From the IMG/VR virus record IMGVR_UViG_3300036766_000185, positions 1-64,000 of that record: 64,000 nucleotides of DNA, one strand, 5' to 3'. The notes beneath the pieces are model-generated. The model was not told where the DNA came from, did no database searches, and saw nothing but the letters and a program-made list of their open reading frames with translations. Below are positions 32,377 through 40,882 of the stretch, one piece after another; position 1 is the stretch's first letter; each line of letters starts with the position of its first letter. The position numbers and the translations under genes are program-made. The stretch comes from a virus.

Positions 32377-34151
32377 TTTTTCTTGTACCAAGGAGGCGGG
32401 CTTTCCCCGTATCGAATCAACTTCTCAGCTTCATACTTAACAGGCTGTCTCATTGGATCCGTGGGAGGCTGAAAACTTCCAGACCAGAACTTGAATTCTG
32501 ACTTTCCATGCTCGATGCAGAGTCTTACGCATCCTGCGACTGCATCAGCAACGTCCTTTGATCCTTTATTGATGTTGTCCTCGTAAAGCGCTCGATCGGG
32601 CGATACTACAGGGTGATCAACCTTCTTTCCGTCTATCAACTGTAGTTCACAAAGCTCTCGTACTAACGTCTTATGAAAGTAACACTCAAAGATTCCTTCG
32701 TTAATTGTTCTCTTGAGGGTGTCGTACGCTTTCAGATCCTTATCTACAGACTGCTCCTGCGCGTTAACTCCTGCACGTCTTAACTGTTGAATTGAGTCAA
32801 TTGACTGCCACCCATCATAGGTGACCATTTGTATTGGGAATTTCTCAATTCTTCTAAGACGCTCGATAAAGGCTCTCACCTCTTCGAACATAATCTCACC
32901 GCCAGGAGGAGCTTTTAGCTGCAAAACTAAGTCAATGATTGCGCCGACTTTCTTAATACCCTGCTGCAATCTAATTGCTTCTTCTGTCAACCCTGTTTCT
33001 TGAGAAAGAGCTTTAATGAAGTCATCTGGCATCTTCACCATCATGCCGCGCTTGAAGTGCCCTAAGGCGAGTCCACACGCGTCGTTACCCTTACCACCCT
33101 TGGCAAGATCTACGTGCATGTAGTATGAAGCTGCTATTTCTGGCTTGAAAAAATCTTTAAATGCGAGTGTTCTAAGATCTATAACGTTCGTTTTATCTTC
33201 TATAACGGGATTTATCCGATTACTAGAATTAATAACCTGTGAAATTCTTGTTCTATAGGGAAAGTATCCACCCTCGGAGGTATCTCCTTTACACTCGTAA
33301 ATACGTTCAGCGGTCTGCGCGTCTGCTATGTAATCACTTACGAAGTCCTCTTTAGTTCTTCGCGGATTCACATCCCAGGTGGCGTAGGGTCCGCTTCTGA
33401 AAGTAGACGGCTCAAACTCAGCCTGCTTAAACCGCGTTATCATAAAGTCTGTGTCGGCTCTTTTATACGACAACAGAAGGATTTTCATATGTTTCGGAAA
33501 GCGGGAGCGAGCCGTAGTCTTTAATGCGTCATACAAATCTTTGGCCTTTGTAACTTCAAATCCTGCGATTTCATCGTAAATGATTAGCAGAAGATTCAAC
33601 CCTTCACCTGTGTACTCTTTACTATCTAATGAATAAGCCGTTATGTTCTTGGGGAACTCAATGTCGCGCTTGTGTATGTCTTTCTTCGAGTTAAGTCCTC
33701 TTTCGTAGAACCAATTCTTTTTCGTTTTAGGATTGATCGTTTTCTTGACTAAATTAACAAAGTATTTGAAGAATACTGCCTTGGCTAGCTTAGCGTTAAT
33801 ACACACGTTGCCCACTTCAATTTTATCACCTGTTCCGCCCAGTCCAAGCATCTTGTAAGGATCTTTCATGCACAGCAGCTTATACACTACATACAACATA
33901 ATCTTTGCTGCTGTCTTATCTTTCCCTGAACCCTTTCCCCAGAGAGCGATTCCCTCCTGAAACTTATCATCCCAGACGAGAGGATCCTCACCAATACACG
34001 CATCGACGAATTCCTGCTGTTTTGGAAACAGCGGCTCATCTATGAACTTGTCAAAGAACTCTCGTGGACTTACTGGAATCTCTTCCCAGTCGCCCACTGA
34101 CTCTGGCGAAGCGGAAAGGCTATCACTATAATTAAGCTTTACTAGCTTCAT
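32373..34151 (-). CDS. terL: Large terminase subunit (TerL)
   Basis: 592 residues. N-terminal ATPase: Walker A variant 'LWGKGSGKDKTAAK' near residue 70 and Walker B 'LLLIIYDEIAGFE' near 190. C-terminal RNase H-fold nuclease: 'MHVDLAKGGKGNDACGLA' near 347, 'MVTYDGWQSIDSIQQL', and the late acidic 'SKDVADAVAG'. It pumps DNA into the prohead through the portal and cuts concatemers. The Walker A has Lys-Asp before Lys-Thr, a known TerL variation. Overlaps the upstream coiled-coil gene by 20 bases. Confidence 0.93.
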   Translation of the reverse strand: MKLVKLNYSDSLSASPESVGDWEEIPVSPREFFDKFIDEPLFPKQQEFVDACIGEDPLVWDDKFQEGIALWGKGSGKDKTAAKIMLYVVYKLLCMKDPYKMLGLGGTGDKIEVGNVCINAKLAKAVFFKYFVNLVKKTINPKTKKNWFYERGLNSKKDIHKRDIEFPKNITAYSLDSKEYTGEGLNLLLIIYDEIAGFEVTKAKDLYDALKTTARSRFPKHMKILLLSYKRADTDFMITRFKQAEFEPSTFRSGPYATWDVNPRRTKEDFVSDYIADAQTAERIYECKGDTSEGGYFPYRTRISQVINSSNRINPVIEDKTNVIDLRTLAFKDFFKPEIAASYYMHVDLAKGGKGNDACGLALGHFKRGMMVKMPDDFIKALSQETGLTEEAIRLQQGIKKVGAIIDLVLQLKAPPGGEIMFEEVRAFIERLRRIEKFPIQMVTYDGWQSIDSIQQLRRAGVNAQEQSVDKDLKAYDTLKRTINEGIFECYFHKTLVRELCELQLIDGKKVDHPVVSPDRALYEDNINKGSKDVADAVAGCVRLCIEHGKSEFKFWSGSFQPPTDPMRQPVKYEAEKLIRYGESPPPWYKKK

Positions 34152-34701
34152 CTTTTGCGACTAAGGAGTCGAGCCAGTCTGCGAAGTCATGCTCAACCGC
34201 CAGTCGTGCGTTAGCGTCCACCACGTGTTTCTCAAACAACTCTCTCAGCTTTTCCCAGACCATTCCTGTATTTAAAATTTGATGAAGCTTGATTTCTATA
34301 TTTACTCTAGTCAGAATGAGCGAGGCTTTAGTCTCTTTGAGCTTTCTTATATCTTCGACTGCTCCCAAAGGGTCCATCGCTTCTATCATATCTATTAGAG
34401 CGCCCAACTTAATAATTTCGTCATCTAATTCAGTGATATTTCTTCGATTCTTAGCTAGATCTGCTGATCTCTCTTCTAACTCCCTGGCCATAGCCCATCG
34501 AATATCGTCGGGGATCATCGAAGCTTTTCGATAAGCTGCCCTACGTCCTGTGATATCATGAAGCGCACATCTACGCTTCTCTTCTACTGGCTTGTCGCAG
34601 TATTTCTCTTCTTGATTTATCCAGACGCGAGCGTTACACGTCTCAGTCGCTTCTTTGGGAGGACTTATAAACTCTCGATATGCTGAGACAGGAAGAGTCA
34701 T
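34132..34701 (-). CDS. Terminase-associated coiled-coil protein (possible small terminase)
   Basis: 189 residues. An N-terminal Cys/His cluster (CNARVWINQEEKYCDKP, then RRCALHD) could bind zinc; residues 60-140 form a long helical region (LEERSADLAKNRRNITELDD). It is directly upstream of and overlaps terL, the normal place for the DNA-recognising small subunit. No helix-turn-helix is obvious, so the small-terminase role is inferred from position only. Confidence 0.5.
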   Translation of the reverse strand: MTLPVSAYREFISPPKEATETCNARVWINQEEKYCDKPVEEKRRCALHDITGRRAAYRKASMIPDDIRWAMARELEERSADLAKNRRNITELDDEIIKLGALIDMIEAMDPLGAVEDIRKLKETKASLILTRVNIEIKLHQILNTGMVWEKLRELFEKHVVDANARLAVEHDFADWLDSLVAKDEASKA

Positions 34702-34820
34702 TATCGTTTCGTCTTCCTCTTAATCAGTTTTCTTAACTTTCGAATCTGTTTATCCCACTTATTTATAATACTTGTTAGCGTTACTTCCCTGCCATTCTTC
34801 CACTTAGGTCGGGTGTACAT
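34701..34820 (-). CDS. 39-residue basic micro-protein
   Basis: MYTRPKWKNGREVTLTSIIN then a tail of alternating Lys and Arg (IRKLRKLIKRKTKR). Strongly basic helix, likely nucleic-acid binding. Its stop overlaps the next ATG (TAATG). Confidence 0.55.
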   Translation of the reverse strand: MYTRPKWKNGREVTLTSIINKWDKQIRKLRKLIKRKTKR

Positions 34821-34821
34821 T

Positions 34822-35097
34822 TTATATTCTAATCCCTTCAGCATCCGCCGTCTGTCTGACTGTTTCCATCGTGTAACTTAACCCAAGTCGAAAGATCACT
34901 TCCACCCACTTCTGATCTGAGATTTTATCTCCAGCGAAGATCTTGGAGACTTCATAGTTGATCGCTGGCTGCCCTTGAAGCTGAAGATCGAGAATGATTT
35001 TTACTAATTCCCCGTCTCGACCAAAAGGCGAGGACTGTATTCTATTGACTATTTGGTTTACTTTATTCTGCACTTCAATTCGATCAGCTTCTTGCAT
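34822..35097 (-). CDS. Hypothetical helical protein
   Basis: 91 residues from the ATG preceded by AGGTGAT. Helical (NKVNQIVNRIQSSPFGRDGE, then VRQTADAEGIRI). Soluble. Lies between the sigma-like gene and the terminase genes. No family recognised. Confidence 0.55.
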   Translation of the reverse strand: MQEADRIEVQNKVNQIVNRIQSSPFGRDGELVKIILDLQLQGQPAINYEVSKIFAGDKISDQKWVEVIFRLGLSYTMETVRQTADAEGIRI

Positions 35098-35135
35098 GAT
35101 ATCACCTAGGAACATTCTCTCACAAATATGCGGGC

Positions 35136-35639
35136 TTACAACTCTTCTGACTGATGCTGCTGAACACTTTCCTTCGCTAGCTCTGCAACACGCTTTCTGA
35201 TGTATAGCTTGAGCTTCTTCTTAGCGGATTTCAGATATTTGGCGATCATCTGCTGCGATATTTTATCGCGCTTTCCAACCCACTCAGGAACATCTCCAAT
35301 AGCTTCTTTAGCTATTACCGCTTGTGTTTGAGATTCCGTCCCATACAACCCGTAGTATCTTCGTAGCACAGATTGCTCTACTGAGTTGAGAGTTGGTATC
35401 GCTTCTGCTAGCGCCTTGAGATATATCTGCATCTTTGGACTAAGCGGCATCTTCATATAATCTTCAGGAAGCCCTATCCACGCGGCTACCAACTCTAACT
35501 TAGCAGGATTCATTAGAGTTTCCCAGCGTGGACGCTTCCAGGGCTTGCCGCCCATTGTCTCATCGAGGTATTTGTCCCAAGCTTTTTGTAACTGTTTGGG
35601 CGGGAGGCTATCTGAGGGTCTTTTAGGAGGGGTCTTCAT
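35136..35639 (-). CDS. Sigma-70 region 4-like helix-turn-helix protein
   Basis: 167 residues. Residues 85-150 follow sigma region 4: 'LNSVEQSVLRRYYGLYGTES', a recognition-helix part 'KISQQMIAKYLKSAKKKLKL' and a basic end. Regions 2 and 3 of a full sigma factor are absent, and the N-terminal 80 residues are of unknown fold. It could steer host RNA polymerase to late promoters, or bind DNA for packaging because it precedes the terminase genes. The motif is visible; the choice between these roles is not. Confidence 0.6.
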   Translation of the reverse strand: MKTPPKRPSDSLPPKQLQKAWDKYLDETMGGKPWKRPRWETLMNPAKLELVAAWIGLPEDYMKMPLSPKMQIYLKALAEAIPTLNSVEQSVLRRYYGLYGTESQTQAVIAKEAIGDVPEWVGKRDKISQQMIAKYLKSAKKKLKLYIRKRVAELAKESVQQHQSEEL

Positions 35640-35680
35640 CGTGCTCTTTCACTAACCAGTAACTATCTACTAGTTTGATT

Positions 35681-37069
35681 TCACATATCTTCGTCGTCTA
35701 GAAAGTCATGGAAACTACGAAGCCCCCGCTTTCCTGCATCGGAAGCTGCGCCGAATCCAGCAGGTGTTATCTTCTTCGCTGCCACTAGCTCAAGGTTGTT
35801 TATAAAATGCTTGCTTTTAAGAATGATCTTGTAGTTCTTATCAAGCGATTTCTCTTCTACTGCGGTCAGCACGGCTGAGTTCACCAATTCTTTGATATGT
35901 GCTCCGGTCATACCATCGGTCTTTTCACCAAGAGTCTTCATAAATTCGGCTTTCTTCTCTCCTGCTAGCCCAGCGAATAAGAAGTCTTTAGTGTACATAT
36001 CTAGCATTTTCATTCGGCATTCTGCATCTGGAATCGGAACTTCGAGCACTCGATCGAATCTGCCTGGGCGATTTCTGATGGCAGTTTCAACCTCTTCAAC
36101 CCGATTGGTAGTGGCGATTGTTACAACAAACTCGTTGCTAACAATCCCGTCGAGTTGGTTCATCAGTTCTCCTAAAACCTCGCCACGCGCTCGTTCTCGA
36201 TGAGCACCATAGAGATCAATGTCCTCTAGAAACAGCACAGTGGGAGCCAATTCTCTGGCCATTTCACAAATTGCCTTCACGGCTCTAGCGCCCGCCTCAA
36301 TGTGACCAGGAGTAACCCAAATAAAAGTAACGTCCTTGAGATTACTGCACAAGATCTTTCCAGTAAGAGTTTTTCCAGTCCCAGGCGGTCCTGCGAGAAT
36401 TAGCCCCCGTTTAAAGCTTATGTTATTTTTCTCGTAGACCACGACGCTTTCTAACAACAGATTGACATTCTTAACAATTTCCTGTTTAATGTTGGTCGGT
36501 AGAGCGATATCATCCCAGGTGTATGCTCTTTCTAGCTTTATGTGCGTCAGTTCTGGGGTAATTTTCTTCCCTCTGAATATGTTATGAACTTGAACATACT
36601 CTTTGAGATCAGCTTGAAACTTCAAAGCTTTTGCTTTGTCCTCTGACAGATAGTACATTCGATATTTTGACATTTCTGGAGTCCAATTAGCCCACTCTAC
36701 GGCAAGCTTCATATCGGGGCTTGATAGAAAGAGAATACCGTCATTTGGACCTTGCACAAAAACTTCTGGATCTGTTTCTACCTCTTGATATTCGAAAGGA
36801 TACTGATAGTCACCTTCTATATTAATAGCTTGCACGATCTTATATTTAGTCTTATTCAGATACTGCATAAATAGGGCTGATCGAATTGCGTGTTGAATCG
36901 CAGAAAGATTCTCGGTGGTGTTACTAATTTGAGATAAATCTGCCTCAAAGAAGTCAGACAATAACTCAGACTTTAATCCTTGTTGTCTTTTAAATTTCTT
37001 TCCTAGCTTAATAACATCACCGAAGGTGATTTCGGAAATTTTCTTGTCTAGCGGGAGCTTATCTTCCAT
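35681..37069 (-). CDS. AAA+ ATPase (FtsH/26S-like class)
   Basis: 462 residues. Residues 1-190 are a specific N-domain; the AAA+ core has Walker A 'LAGPPGTGKTLTGK' (about 226), Walker B 'TVLFLEDIDLYG' (about 280), sensor-1 'IATTNR', and the arginine-finger motif 'NRPGRFDRVLEVP' (about 335), then a small helical lid. No protease domain is fused. Such ATPases unfold or remodel protein complexes. Its neighbours include two membrane-anchored protease-like proteins, so a phage-made unfoldase acting with proteases is possible. Overlaps the MgtC-like gene by 11 bases. Confidence 0.85.
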   Translation of the reverse strand: MEDKLPLDKKISEITFGDVIKLGKKFKRQQGLKSELLSDFFEADLSQISNTTENLSAIQHAIRSALFMQYLNKTKYKIVQAINIEGDYQYPFEYQEVETDPEVFVQGPNDGILFLSSPDMKLAVEWANWTPEMSKYRMYYLSEDKAKALKFQADLKEYVQVHNIFRGKKITPELTHIKLERAYTWDDIALPTNIKQEIVKNVNLLLESVVVYEKNNISFKRGLILAGPPGTGKTLTGKILCSNLKDVTFIWVTPGHIEAGARAVKAICEMARELAPTVLFLEDIDLYGAHRERARGEVLGELMNQLDGIVSNEFVVTIATTNRVEEVETAIRNRPGRFDRVLEVPIPDAECRMKMLDMYTKDFLFAGLAGEKKAEFMKTLGEKTDGMTGAHIKELVNSAVLTAVEEKSLDKNYKIILKSKHFINNLELVAAKKITPAGFGAASDAGKRGLRSFHDFLDDEDM

Positions 37070-37487
37070 GTCTCGATCTCCATTTATTTTTCATTTTAGA
37101 CAGAACTATAAGAGTCCCAAGAATCAATAACACACAAGAAATTGCTGGCATCATCAATCCGTGCCCAACAGTTAGTCCTACGATGGCCACTCCCCAGAGG
37201 CTCGCCGCGGTTGTTAGCCCTTTCACCGAGGCTCTATTTCGCATAATCGTACCAGCACCAAGGAAGCCTATGCCACTCACCACCTGTGCAGAAATTCTGC
37301 TAACATCCGCCCCAGAATAAATACTGTGCAAGTGAACATCAACGATAGCAGCCAAACAAGCACCAAGACCAACAAGGATGTGTGTTCTAAGCCCAGCGCC
37401 ACGTCGTTGCAATTCTCGCTCATAGCCTATTAGGGCCGACAGAATCAACGACAAACTCAGTTTCTCTATCGGTAGAAGATCAATCAT
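37059..37487 (-). CDS. MgtC/SapB-family membrane protein
   Basis: 142 residues with four to five membrane helices. Signature segments are 'ALIGYERELQRRGAGLRTHI', 'LVGLGACLAA', 'VVSGIGFLGAGTIMR' and 'VKGLTTAASLWGVAIVGLTV', which define the MgtC N-terminal domain. The cytosolic C-terminal domain of Salmonella MgtC is missing, as in the short family members. Cellular MgtC is tied to survival at low magnesium and in macrophages, and affects the F1Fo ATP synthase in Salmonella. In a phage it is an accessory gene that may tune host membrane energetics. Confidence 0.85.
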   Translation of the reverse strand: MIDLLPIEKLSLSLILSALIGYERELQRRGAGLRTHILVGLGACLAAIVDVHLHSIYSGADVSRISAQVVSGIGFLGAGTIMRNRASVKGLTTAASLWGVAIVGLTVGHGLMMPAISCVLLILGTLIVLSKMKNKWRSRHGR

Positions 37488-37650
37488 TGGGAATTTCGCC
37501 TGTATCCTCGTAATCCTCTAAGGCTTCATCCTGAAGTCTTCTCTTGTTATATTCGTTCAGGTCTGGATCCTTATCGAGCACGATCTTCTCTGTGGGTTTT
37601 CGAGTCCACGTTTTTCTAATTTTAATTCTATCAGACTTTTTCTTTTCCAT
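37480..37650 (-). CDS. 56-residue charged protein
   Basis: A complete frame MEKKKSDRIKIRKTWTRKPT ... ending EDTGEIPND, basic at the start and acidic at the end, overlaps the MgtC-like start by 8 bases. No family recognised; soluble. Confidence 0.55.
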   Translation of the reverse strand: MEKKKSDRIKIRKTWTRKPTEKIVLDKDPDLNEYNKRRLQDEALEDYEDTGEIPND

Positions 37651-37655
37651 CAGAC

Positions 37656-37868
37656 TTACTTCTTTTTATCGCCCTTCAAATAATCTAGCTGATCCTTAGT
37701 TAATTTTTCTGAACCCTCGAAAACTCGATGCAATTCTGCAACAACTCCTTTTAAATTGGAGCAGTAATGTGAGCTTTTTGTTGCGCGATTTGTATCAGAG
37801 AATAACGCGAAGCCATTGTCAAGACGTACAATTTGTACAATCTCATCCTTAGATGTTAATTCAGACAT
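37656..37868 (-). CDS. Hypothetical protein
   Basis: 70 residues. 'DEIVQIVRLDNGFALFSDTN' looks like a small beta meander, followed by a helix. Nothing recognised. Five bases separate it from the charged small gene downstream. Confidence 0.55.
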   Translation of the reverse strand: MSELTSKDEIVQIVRLDNGFALFSDTNRATKSSHYCSNLKGVVAELHRVFEGSEKLTKDQLDYLKGDKKK

Positions 37869-37874
37869 TTGTGT

Positions 37875-38078
37875 TTACTCCCATTTTCCATGAGTGAGCA
37901 GATTTCTTAGTCTCAACATTGGAAGCGCAGCATATAAATACACCGCCTGAAGCCAGTGTCTACGTTTAATGTTGAGAGCCTTGTCAAGTAAAAAGTCCCC
38001 AGCCCAACCTATTCTAAATCCCAGCTTCTGTCGATAAGTCAAGCTAGTCCAGACTTGACTTCCTACTAGATTTCTCAT
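37875..38078 (-). CDS. Small amphipathic/membrane-associated protein
   Basis: 67 residues with a moderately hydrophobic helix (HWLQAVYLYAALPMLRLRNL). Basic overall. Coupled by ATGA to the gene upstream. Function unknown. Confidence 0.5.
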   Translation of the reverse strand: MRNLVGSQVWTSLTYRQKLGFRIGWAGDFLLDKALNIKRRHWLQAVYLYAALPMLRLRNLLTHGKWE

Positions 38079-38287
38079 TTTTCAAAGCTTCGTTCGAGAG
38101 ACTTCTTGCTACCAGGGCGAATCTGATCTATTACTTGTACCCATCGTCTAACAATGTCTTCGATGTATTTTAGACGTACTCTGTTACCTCCTTCGAAGTC
38201 TGCATTCAAAGCACCATACAATTCCAACATATAGAAGAAACTAACCGACTCGATTCGCTCTTTCTGAAGCTTGGAAACTTTATTCAT
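38075..38287 (-). CDS. Small helical protein
   Basis: 70 residues (MNKVSKLQKERIESVSFFYM onward), helical and basic, one base overlap with the HtrA-like gene. No family recognised. Confidence 0.5.
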   Translation of the reverse strand: MNKVSKLQKERIESVSFFYMLELYGALNADFEGGNRVRLKYIEDIVRRWVQVIDQIRPGSKKSLERSFEK

Positions 38288-39204
38288 TATTTCTCCTTTT
38301 CTTCTACCGAAAGTGCTTCGGTCGTTATTGTATATCGACTTGTCATCGTCCCCAGAATCGTAGACGCTTCACTAATCGGCACAGCGAAATTGATACCTGC
38401 GTTGCTCCCTGAGGACGATACCATTGAATTAATAACGGCAATCAGTCTACCGTTCATATCGACAACTGCACCGCCGCTGGACCCAGGATTCGCCATCGCG
38501 TCAAACTGCACCATGTGCTCTACGTATGCTTTCTGAGGACCGCCAAACAGAAGTTCTAACGCCCCTCCTGCATGAACGATTTCAAAGGCCTTAATAGACT
38601 TATCTTCTTTATCTTCTTCACTTTTTTCTTTCTTACCGCCTGGCTCCTCAATAACACGCTCTACTGCACTTACAATTCCCTGCGCTACAGACGCGGTAAA
38701 CCCGTTCACGACATGATGCGCAGGAAAACCAAACGTCATGATCTTTTGTCCAACCTCTACTGCCGACCCCAATTCTAGAGCAACCAAGTCATGCTGCACC
38801 AGAACGAGAGCGGCATCTGGCTGAACACGTTCCAGTTGCTCAGTTGTAACTTTGAGCAGCGCTAGATCTCGTTGTGCATCTGCAACGTAGTATCCAGCTG
38901 CAAAAACTCGTCCATCTATCGTCTTTATAAATACATGAGCCGCATCTGCGACATTATGCTTCGCGGTAAGGACATACCCATCAGATCTAACAACAACACC
39001 CGTTCCAACTGTTTCAACCTTTGAATCTCCTGGCAGCGCAATTCCTATCTGCACGATAGCTGGAAGAACTTTCTTTGCTACCACCTCTGACTCATCAGAG
39101 TTTCGACTGGACAACCCGATGACTAGAAAGGAGAAAGCTCCAAGCAGAACTGTTAGAGTCATACCCCACTTTATAAGAGTTGAAACACCAGCTTTGAACG
39201 TCAT
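38287..39204 (-). CDS. Membrane-anchored trypsin-like serine protease (HtrA/DegP type)
   Basis: 305 residues from the ATG preceded by GGAGG. A membrane helix at residues 12-35 (MTLTVLLGAFSFLVIGLSSR) anchors a trypsin fold: His in 'VLTAKHNVADAAHVF', Asp in 'DAQRDLALLKV', Ser in 'AMANPGSSGGAVVDMNGRLI'. A Lys/Glu-rich insertion lies in the second barrel. No PDZ domain follows, unlike DegP. It is predicted to face the periplasm or cell exterior. HtrA proteases degrade or process envelope proteins; use here could be receptor removal, lysis or protection. Role is inference. Confidence 0.87.
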   Translation of the reverse strand: MTFKAGVSTLIKWGMTLTVLLGAFSFLVIGLSSRNSDESEVVAKKVLPAIVQIGIALPGDSKVETVGTGVVVRSDGYVLTAKHNVADAAHVFIKTIDGRVFAAGYYVADAQRDLALLKVTTEQLERVQPDAALVLVQHDLVALELGSAVEVGQKIMTFGFPAHHVVNGFTASVAQGIVSAVERVIEEPGGKKEKSEEDKEDKSIKAFEIVHAGGALELLFGGPQKAYVEHMVQFDAMANPGSSGGAVVDMNGRLIAVINSMVSSSGSNAGINFAVPISEASTILGTMTSRYTITTEALSVEEKEK

Positions 39205-39205
39205 A

Positions 39206-39850
39206 TCAGTTAATCCTCCCGATTTCAAGCATCTTAGTTGTATCCCAGGAATACACACAATAAAACAGCATATTAGAATAGCAGCGATGTATCATTTGTC
39301 TAATAGATGCAGTGGAAAAAGCGTCGTCTGACATTTCCCATTGTCCATTAACATCAATCAAATAGGTCATCTTCTTCTCAGGATTGTAATAGATAGAAAC
39401 GGCATGACCGTTTTTCTTATCTGTACCCGCCATCGTAACAAAATAAGCTTGCTTATATCCTTTTATGTGCATCATATAGGCAGCGAGTCGAGCATAGTCA
39501 TCGCAGTCTCCGCTCATATTGGCAAAAGCTACTACGGGAAGATCGGCTACGTCCCACAAGTATGAGTCTGATCTATAAATCCAATTTTCAAAGGTGAATG
39601 CGATAAGAAAGTCAAGATCGTACGTCTCAATAGCTTGATTGAACTGTTTTTGAAGAGGTCTATCGAGCGCTGTTAGAAGGTTTATTGGGAGGTGATCGTT
39701 GATGAAGTATTGAATCTTGTGAACGATCTCTGAGGCGTGAAAAACAGAAAGCGTAGACTTTTTAGCCCAGAAATAGACGAATATATCGAACGACAAGCTA
39801 ATAGCGAGGGAAACTAAAATCACCTTTAGATATCTTGATCGTCTTTGCAT
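39206..39850 (-). CDS. Membrane-anchored transglutaminase-like cysteine peptidase
   Basis: 214 residues. One N-terminal membrane helix (YLKVILVSLAISLSFDIFVY). The catalytic core has Cys in 'SGDCDDYARLAAYMM', His in 'KNGHAVSIYY' and Asp in 'YLIDVNGQWEM', the triad order of bacterial transglutaminase-like proteases. It sits two bases from the HtrA-like gene and overlaps the membrane gene upstream by 53 bases. It may act on peptidoglycan-linked or envelope proteins. Whether it cleaves or crosslinks is not visible. Confidence 0.78.
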   Translation of the reverse strand: MQRRSRYLKVILVSLAISLSFDIFVYFWAKKSTLSVFHASEIVHKIQYFINDHLPINLLTALDRPLQKQFNQAIETYDLDFLIAFTFENWIYRSDSYLWDVADLPVVAFANMSGDCDDYARLAAYMMHIKGYKQAYFVTMAGTDKKNGHAVSIYYNPEKKMTYLIDVNGQWEMSDDAFSTASIRQMIHRCYSNMLFYCVYSWDTTKMLEIGRIN

Positions 39851-40121
39851 AATGTCTACTCTTTCGTTTATCTTTAGATAGGTGAACAGAGATCCAGGAC
39901 CCCATCCCTGACCCTACAGCGTAGAAAAGTGCCACCCAGATATTATTGAGATTCTCTACAAGACTGCGCAACACGACGTACCACACTAAAACGTAGATTG
40001 TTCCTGCTAGAAACGCCATCAATCCTCTGCCATGGGCTAGAGAGCGAGTATGCCAGCCATTAATGAAGTTTTCAGCTAGCCCAGCAACGAACAGCAGCGA
40101 AGCTACTCCCAAGAACGTCAT
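39798..40121 (-). CDS. Membrane protein (DUF5698-like)
   Basis: 107 residues, three membrane segments (LGVASLLFVAGLAENFING; LMAFLAGTIYVLVWYVVLRS; NIWVALFYAVGSGMGSWISV). The string 'SLVENLNNIWVALFYAVGSG' resembles DUF5698/DUF2179-type small membrane proteins. Basic C-terminus. Function unknown. Confidence 0.6.
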   Translation of the reverse strand: MTFLGVASLLFVAGLAENFINGWHTRSLAHGRGLMAFLAGTIYVLVWYVVLRSLVENLNNIWVALFYAVGSGMGSWISVHLSKDKRKSRHYAKTIKISKGDFSFPRY

Positions 40122-40669
40122 TGTACTTCTTGTCCTTCTACAGTCTTGTTTTCCTCAATCTTTACTTCGCGCTCTCCGTACGTCTTTCCAAGAAAGTCAA
40201 CTAGCTCTGTCCAGGAGCTAAAAATGCGCCCATGACGACGAATCACTCGCAGCAGCCAATAGCTCCATTCCTTCAACGGAGAGTAGCTTACAACGTACAC
40301 AGGAATCCCTGTAACAATAACGGCGTGCCAAATCTCTGATATAGTCCCTGCTGACTGCTTACTGGGTTCATAATAAGCTACTACCATATTGGCCTCTTCT
40401 ACAAGCCTCTTGTCTCTGTCTATAAGTAAATCGACTAGATGATCGAAACGTTCCCAATTCTCTGCAGCTACGCACTCACTGATCGTCTCTTTTACTGACT
40501 CCGGATTGCCTAACTCCTTAGCCTCATAGATTGTAGGATCAAGAGCAACTATGCCTAGCTTCTCTAGCAGCGGAGTTATTGTACGCCTCCAAGCTACCCC
40601 ACCATCAGAGCTAGCCTGAATGCTGCCCGCTAGATAAGCTTTCATAGATGGAAGAGGCTCAGGAGCCAT
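40118..40669 (-). CDS. Nucleoside 2-deoxyribosyltransferase-like protein
   Basis: 183 residues. Rossmann-like start 'MKAYLAGSIQASSDGGVAWR', a middle 'EANMVVAYYEP' and the family's catalytic-type motif 'SAGTISEIWHAVIVTGIPVY' match the nucleoside 2-deoxyribosyltransferase / DUF4406 fold. These proteins exchange or hydrolyse the base of deoxynucleosides, or bind nucleotides. In a phage it would fit nucleotide salvage or base-pool control. The C-terminal tail is charged. ATGA overlaps the membrane gene downstream. Confidence 0.75.
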   Translation of the reverse strand: MAPEPLPSMKAYLAGSIQASSDGGVAWRRTITPLLEKLGIVALDPTIYEAKELGNPESVKETISECVAAENWERFDHLVDLLIDRDKRLVEEANMVVAYYEPSKQSAGTISEIWHAVIVTGIPVYVVSYSPLKEWSYWLLRVIRRHGRIFSSWTELVDFLGKTYGEREVKIEENKTVEGQEVQ

Positions 40670-40882
40670 TTACTTATCACTCTCCCTCGTAGTAGGTTGC
40701 GCTGACTGCCCTGGTTGATCATGATGCCCGTACCATCTAGACCTAGCCCTAACAGCGATACCAAAGAGAATCAGACAACCCGATAGATACTGTGCAAGTA
40801 TGAAATCAGGTGTATCAGAACCATTCTCCTGACTATACTTGTTGATTAGGGCTTCTAGTTCTTTCGCAAAGGTAGCAGTCAT
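40670..40882 (-). CDS. Small membrane protein
   Basis: 70 residues with one hydrophobic segment (DFILAQYLSGCLILFGIAVR) and a disordered polar C-terminus (HDQPGQSAQPTTRESDK). Coupled to the gene upstream. Function unknown. Confidence 0.55.
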   Translation of the reverse strand: MTATFAKELEALINKYSQENGSDTPDFILAQYLSGCLILFGIAVRARSRWYGHHDQPGQSAQPTTRESDK

